From assembly GCF_049965695.1 (NCBI RefSeq), contig NZ_JBMFWB010000020.1, positions 1 to 35,900 of the forward strand: 35,900 nt of DNA, given 5' to 3'. The notes under the pieces are model-generated. The model saw only the letters and a list, made by a program, of their open reading frames with translations. It was not told the origin of the DNA and did no database searches. This document shows positions 32,360 through 35,900 of the stretch, one piece after another. Numbering within the stretch: position 1 is the first letter of the stretch; each line of letters begins with the position of its first letter. This DNA comes from Athalassotoga sp049965695 (GTDB lineage: Bacteria > Thermotogota > Thermotogae > Mesoaciditogales > Mesoaciditogaceae). A program made the position numbers and the translations under genes.

Positions 32360-33041
32360 CGTTTGTTTCTCCGATATCGCCTAATTTGTATCCCACTCCT
32401 CTTACCGTTTTTATAATCGATTCTCCGAGTTTTTCTCTTATTTTGCTGACGTGAACGTCTACCGTTCTGAATTCACCGAAGAAATCCATTCCCCAGACCT
32501 TGTCAAGGATCTCTTCTCTTGTGAACACCTTGGCGGGATACGCTATAAGCAATTTCAAAAGTTCGAATTCTTTGTTTGTGAATTCTATTTTTTCTCCCTT
32601 TTCGTTCGTTGCGGAATAAGAATCGAGATTTATCAATTTTCCATTATATTCAAAAGTCCTATCTGACGTTTTTTCGGATGTCGATCGTCTCAAAACGGCT
32701 TTGATGCGGGCCAAAAGTTCGTATTGGTTGAAAGGTTTTGTGACGTAATCATCGGCTCCAAGTTCAAGACCGAGTATCTTATCTATATCCGACCTTCTTG
32801 CCGTGAGTATTATAACCGGTACATCGATCTTTTTTGCTTTCATCGTTTTAAGCGCATCCATACCAGATCCATCCGGAAGACCTATATCCAGCAAAACAAG
32901 GTTGAAGTGGGAGGATGAAAGTTTGTCCCACATCGTCGAGATGTCTTGCGCGACATCGCATTTAAATCCGCCGTTTTTTAAGGTGTAGGCGATTATTTCG
33001 GCCATATCCTCTTCATCTTCGACTATCAAAATTCTATCCAT
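32346..33041 (-). CDS. phoB: OmpR/PhoB-family response regulator
   Basis: DNA-binding regulator of 231 residues. The receiver domain has the acidic pair in VEDEED, the phospho-acceptor Asp in LVLLDIGLPDGSG (about D52), and the conserved Thr and Lys in ILTARR and VTKPF. A winged-helix OmpR-type domain follows (FTNKEFELLKLLI, EEILDKVWG, RTVDVHVSKIREKLGE, RGVGYKL). It follows phoU by 9 bases and overlaps the kinase gene by 14. A three-unit PHO box in front of pstS fits this protein as activator of the operon. The phoB name rests on context with pst and phoU. Confidence 0.92.
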   Translation of the reverse strand: MDRILIVEDEEDMAEIIAYTLKNGGFKCDVAQDISTMWDKLSSSHFNLVLLDIGLPDGSGMDALKTMKAKKIDVPVIILTARRSDIDKILGLELGADDYVTKPFNQYELLARIKAVLRRSTSEKTSDRTFEYNGKLINLDSYSATNEKGEKIEFTNKEFELLKLLIAYPAKVFTREEILDKVWGMDFFGEFRTVDVHVSKIREKLGESIIKTVRGVGYKLGDIGETNDENN

Positions 33042-33050
33042 TTTCTCATC

Positions 33051-33728
33051 TCACAAAAGCGTATACAATTCTTTGCCAAGGATCATGTAAGTCGTCTCCT
33101 CGCATATGTTGGTTGAATGATCGGCCACTCTTTCTATCGATCTCGAAACGATTATGAGCCTTTCAGATTGTGCTATGGCCTCTTTTGAACACTTTTTGGC
33201 CACTATCTCCTCAAGATCATCGGCGACTTTGCGGTCCAGATAATCGACTTTGTCGTCCATTAACCATATTTTTTTCGCAAGTTCAACGTCTTCTTCAAAA
33301 TATGATTTCATAGCACCTGAAAGCATTTCTTCGGCTATTTGAGCCATCTTCGGGATATCGACAAGCGGCTTTATCAAAACTTTGCCTTCCATGAATTGAG
33401 TTACCTGTGCGATATTCACAGCCTGATCGGCAACGCGTTCAAGTTCACTGGCTATTTTCATTGCCATTATGACGCGCCTGAGATCGGATGCAAGAGGATG
33501 AAATCTTAAAAGTATTTCGTAAACTAACTCTTCTATTCTTCTCTTAAGGTTATCTATCTCGTCATCGCCTTTTATCACATTTTCAGCGATCTCCACATCG
33601 ATTATTTCAAGAGATTTTGACGCAGATTGAAAAGACCCAAGCGATAAACTGAACATCTCGTTCAATTTTATTTTCAAAACATTCAACTCTTGTTCGTAAT
33701 TTGACAGCCTTAAATTATCACTTTCCAT
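33051..33728 (-). CDS. phoU: Phosphate transport/signalling regulator PhoU
   Basis: Cytosolic all-helical protein of 225 residues that links the Pst transporter to the PhoR kinase and restrains phosphate uptake. Two PhoU repeats are visible. The first contains VIKGDDEIDNLKRRIEELVY and the second VELAKKIWLMDDKVDYLDRK; each is followed by a helix typical of the family (LRRVIMAMKIASELERVADQ and SERLIIVSRSIERVADHSTN). The E/DxxxD metal-binding motifs are present. It lies 8 bases after pstB and 9 before the response regulator gene. AGGAGG precedes the ATG. Confidence 0.95.
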   Translation of the reverse strand: MESDNLRLSNYEQELNVLKIKLNEMFSLSLGSFQSASKSLEIIDVEIAENVIKGDDEIDNLKRRIEELVYEILLRFHPLASDLRRVIMAMKIASELERVADQAVNIAQVTQFMEGKVLIKPLVDIPKMAQIAEEMLSGAMKSYFEEDVELAKKIWLMDDKVDYLDRKVADDLEEIVAKKCSKEAIAQSERLIIVSRSIERVADHSTNICEETTYMILGKELYTLL

Positions 33729-33736
33729 ACATCCTC

Positions 33737-34492
33737 CTAACCATACATTCCCGTAAGATAATCGTCAGTCAATTTCTCATTGGGAGCATTCAAAATCTTT
33801 TCAGCCTTGCCAAATTCAACGAGTTTACCCATGTAAAAAAAGGCTATATAATCGGCTATTCTTGCGGCCTGTTGAATGTTATGGGTAACTATCAAGATGG
33901 TTATTTCTTTACTTATCTGTTCGAGTACTTCCTCGATTTGCTTTGTGGCAAGCGGATCTATCGCCGATGTCGGCTCATCGAGGAGTAGGATTTCAGGCTT
34001 TATGGCCAAGGCTCTCGCAATACATAACCTTTGTTGCTGACCTCCTGAAAGTTTGTAAGCATTCATTGAAAGTCTATCTTTTACCTGATCGTAAAGTGAA
34101 GCGGCTTCAAGGGACGACTTAACCGTTTCATCGAGGATTTTTCTTTCTTTTACGCCATGTATCTTAAGTCCAAAGACAACATTTTCATATATCGACTTTG
34201 GAAACGGGTTTGGCTTTTGAAAGACCATTCCTATCTTTTTTCTCAATTCTTCAACGGGATAGTCGTTTGAAAGTATATCTTTGTCATCAAAAATTATACT
34301 CCCTTTGTGGCTGAAATCATCAAATCTGTCGTTCATCCTGTTTATCGTCCTTACAAAGGTTGATTTTCCGCACCCAGAAGGACCTATTATGGCCGTTATA
34401 GACTTAGCAGGTATTTCGAATGAAATCGAATCAAGTATTTGCTTTTGTCCAAAGTAAACCGATAAATTTTCTATTTTCAAATCAACATCCAT
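33737..34492 (-). CDS. pstB: Phosphate ABC transporter ATP-binding protein
   Basis: ATPase of the high-affinity phosphate importer, at the cytoplasmic face of the membrane. Length (251) is typical. Walker A is GPSGCGKSTFVRTINRMND with the PstB-specific NRMND, the Q loop is MVFQKPNPFP, the signature is LSGGQQQRLCIARALA, and Walker B is ILLLDEPTSAIDP. The switch His is in IVTHNIQQAARIAD. AAGGAGGGATAAA precedes the ATG. The protein is intact, but its permease partners in this window are not: pstA is truncated and pstC is absent. Confidence 0.97.
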   Translation of the reverse strand: MDVDLKIENLSVYFGQKQILDSISFEIPAKSITAIIGPSGCGKSTFVRTINRMNDRFDDFSHKGSIIFDDKDILSNDYPVEELRKKIGMVFQKPNPFPKSIYENVVFGLKIHGVKERKILDETVKSSLEAASLYDQVKDRLSMNAYKLSGGQQQRLCIARALAIKPEILLLDEPTSAIDPLATKQIEEVLEQISKEITILIVTHNIQQAARIADYIAFFYMGKLVEFGKAEKILNAPNEKLTDDYLTGMYG

Positions 34493-34504
34493 TTTATCCC
34501 TCCT

Positions 34505-35134
34505 TCACGAATTTTTTCTTGTTTTCGATCTGAATATCACGATGGCAACGTTCATAAGAGCGATCAAAGTGATAAGCACAAGTGCTATTCCGTAAGCGAA
34601 ATTCGTGCTTGCCGATATGTTTATGCTTGTCGTCATAAGACCGTATATCATGTAAGGCAAAGCCATAAACTGTTGATTTATGGCCGTTGGATAGTGTGCA
34701 AGATAAAGCGTGGCACCGGTGAAAAGTATTGGAGCCGTTTCGCCGGCTATTCTCGCACTTGCGAGTATAACGCCGGTCATGATTTTGGAAGCGGCAACTG
34801 GAAAAACGACAAGCAAAGCACTTTGCCATTTCTTTGCGCCAAGCGAGTAAGAGGCCTCTCTCAAATCATTTGGCACATCTCTCATGGCATTCTCGGTTGT
34901 CATTATTATGATGGGAAGCGCAAGTATGGAAAGCGTAAGAGCAGAACTGAGAATTGAAAGGCCAAATTTGAACAGAACTGCGAAGACGGCCAGTCCGAAA
35001 AGCCCATGAACCACGGATGGAACGCCGGCAAGATTTGCAACCATCATCCTTAAAACGTTGAATATCTTACCCTTGCTTCTGTACTCGGAAAGATAAATTC
35101 CTGCCAGAATTCCCACCGGAACGGGCAGCCTCAA
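34505..35134 (-). CDS. pstA: Phosphate ABC transporter permease PstA, 5'-truncated
   Basis: Inner-membrane permease. The open frame gives 209 residues, about 70-80 fewer than a normal PstA. It begins in the middle of what should be an early membrane region (PVPVGILAGIYLSEY, normally preceded by one or two helices). The rest is intact, including VVHGLFGLAVFAVL, LREASYSLGAKKWQSALLVV (the EAA motif that docks PstB) and the last helices. The TTG at 35134 is only a formal start and lies inside the pstS frame. Sequence upstream is pstS, so the N terminus, all of pstC and the pstS 3' end are missing. Unlikely to be functional alone. Confidence 0.85.
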   Translation of the reverse strand: MRLPVPVGILAGIYLSEYRSKGKIFNVLRMMVANLAGVPSVVHGLFGLAVFAVLFKFGLSILSSALTLSILALPIIIMTTENAMRDVPNDLREASYSLGAKKWQSALLVVFPVAASKIMTGVILASARIAGETAPILFTGATLYLAHYPTAINQQFMALPYMIYGLMTTSINISASTNFAYGIALVLITLIALMNVAIVIFRSKTRKNS

Positions 35135-35786
35135 TATTTGCCTTCATACCGCTTATGGCCACTTCAGAGATATCCGGACTGCTTTCAAGATAACCAAGTC
35201 CCACGTATCCTATGGCCCTTTTGTTACCGGCAACGGATCTGATAACTTCGGCATTTGAGGCAACCGTTAAAGCGCCTGGTTTGACCAACGCACCTCTCAT
35301 AACCTTTTCCGCCCACACCTCAAAGGTGCCGGAACTGTTGTCTCTCGTTACAACCACGATCGACATGTCAGGGCCTCCAACCTGAGACCAGTTGGTGATC
35401 TTTCCATCGTATATCTGCTGAAGTTGATCGAGAGACAAATTTCTAACAGGATTGTTAGCGTTAACCACCGGCGCTATTGCATCGTAAGCAACTACGATTG
35501 GAAACGGAAAGAAGCCCTTTGAAATCGCGGACTTTATTTCAGTGTCGCTCATCCATCTCGACGAATCTGCGATATCGGCAAGTCCATCGAGTAGGGCCTT
35601 TATGCCATTTCCGGAACCATTGCCGACGACTGAAACGTTGACATCCGGATTGAGTTTCATATAGGCCTGGGCCCATTGCTGGGCTATTGGAAGCACGGTT
35701 GTAGAACCGACAACTACGATCTTTGTCGATGCGAAGGCAGAAAAAGCAAGCGCAGAAACCAAAAGCACAAACAAAATTTTTTTCAT
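35067..35786 (-). CDS. pstS: Phosphate-binding protein PstS, 3'-truncated
   Basis: Exported phosphate-binding protein. A signal peptide (MKKILFVLLVSALAFSAFAS) is followed by IVVVGSTTVLPIAQQWAQ, GNGSGNGIKALLDGLADIAD, SRWMS, and DNSSGTFEVWAEKVM, the phosphate-contact segments of PstS. YVGLGYLESSPDISEVAISG is the start of the normal last part, but homology stops at about ANIEA. The last 22 or so residues (SGGNSGRNLSFRVQKQG) are pstA codons read in another frame. A normal protein would have roughly 30 more native residues. AAGGAGGGA precedes the ATG, and a PHO box lies upstream. Confidence 0.85.
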   Translation of the reverse strand: MKKILFVLLVSALAFSAFASTKIVVVGSTTVLPIAQQWAQAYMKLNPDVNVSVVGNGSGNGIKALLDGLADIADSSRWMSDTEIKSAISKGFFPFPIVVAYDAIAPVVNANNPVRNLSLDQLQQIYDGKITNWSQVGGPDMSIVVVTRDNSSGTFEVWAEKVMRGALVKPGALTVASNAEVIRSVAGNKRAIGYVGLGYLESSPDISEVAISGMKANIEAARSGGNSGRNLSFRVQKQG

Positions 35787-35824
35787 TCTTAAATCCCTCC
35801 TTTTTTGTCTAACTCGATTCTAAG

Positions 35825-35853
35825 TCCAAAGTTTTATCACAGTTTTATCTGAA
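35825..35853 (-). promoter_or_regulatory. PHO box of the pst-pho operon
   Basis: On the minus strand three 7-base units follow one another at exactly 11-base spacing, separated by AAAA: TTCAGAT, CTGTGAT and CTTTGGA, close to the PhoB half site CTGTCAT. TAGAAT, a possible -10 box, follows 2 bases after the last unit. The pattern matches a PhoB-family direct-repeat operator that replaces the -35 box, and the PhoB-like protein is encoded in this operon. Confidence 0.8.
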
Positions 35854-35900
35854 TTTAAATTCTTTTGAAAATCACGCAAAATTCAAATCTCGTATCATCG

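Noticed and set aside
34494..34829. 111-codon open frame, rich in Cys, Arg and Ser, on the minus strand
   Set aside because: It lies in another frame of pstA, has no plausible ribosome site and has the composition of a shadow frame.

Overview
The window is a 35.9 kb piece of an AT-rich bacterial chromosome. It most resembles a Thermotogota (Thermotogales-like) anaerobe. This is an inference from gene content: family 5 solute-binding proteins next to CUT1 sugar permeases, GH2/GH36/galT/galK clustering, an archaeal/Thermotogota-type encapsulated-ferritin-like protein, a small outer-membrane-like barrel protein and frequent TTG starts with strong Shine-Dalgarno sites. No rRNA or other phylogenetic marker is present to prove it. 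I see no tRNA, rRNA, CRISPR array, transposase, phage gene or defence island.

Layout. (1) 1-2.8 kb, + strand: the 3' part of relA/spoT, dtd, a seven-bladed YVTN propeller protein and a small exported barrel-like protein. (2) 3.0-5.4 kb, +: a membrane HAMP protein with a degenerate chemoreceptor-type signalling region, read from an extended -10 promoter that directly follows a dispersed intergenic repeat. (3) 5.35-22.3 kb, - strand: a galactoside utilisation locus. In transcription order it is a LacI-type regulator, a broken family 5 binding protein, a GH2 glycosidase, an intact family 5 binding protein, a family 1 binding protein, two CUT1 permeases, lacZ, galA (GH36), galT and galK. It takes up and hydrolyses alpha- and beta-galactosides and sends galactose into the Leloir pathway; no transport ATPase is encoded. 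Near-palindromic operators with core CGATnCCGGnATCG sit just downstream of good -10 boxes in front of lacI and of the intact family 5 protein, so the LacI protein probably represses both. (4) 22.3-23.1 kb: a 785-base non-coding stretch holding several repeat families. (5) 23.1-24.2 kb, +: an EncFtn-like half-ferritin and a NIF3 protein. (6) 24.2-30.0 kb, -: an amino-acid racemase, smpB, an NrnA-type DHH phosphoesterase, a DHA2 efflux pump and yifB/comM. (7) 30.0-31.2 kb: a CPBP-like membrane protein and a convergent SPOR-like protein. (8) 31.3-35.8 kb, -: a phosphate regulon in the order pstS-pstA-pstB-phoU-phoB-phoR, with a three-unit PHO box in front.

Most notable: pstC and the facing ends of pstS and pstA are missing at one sharp junction; a second junction removes the N-terminal part of a family 5 binding protein; a 65-nt structured element occurs in two good copies and one decayed copy; and a second dispersed repeat abuts three promoters. 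The two junctions may be real deletions or assembly joins. I did not find a convincing undescribed multi-gene system. The closest candidates are the structured element, the promoter-linked repeat and a few divergent proteins (EncFtn-like, CPBP-like, degenerate receptor).
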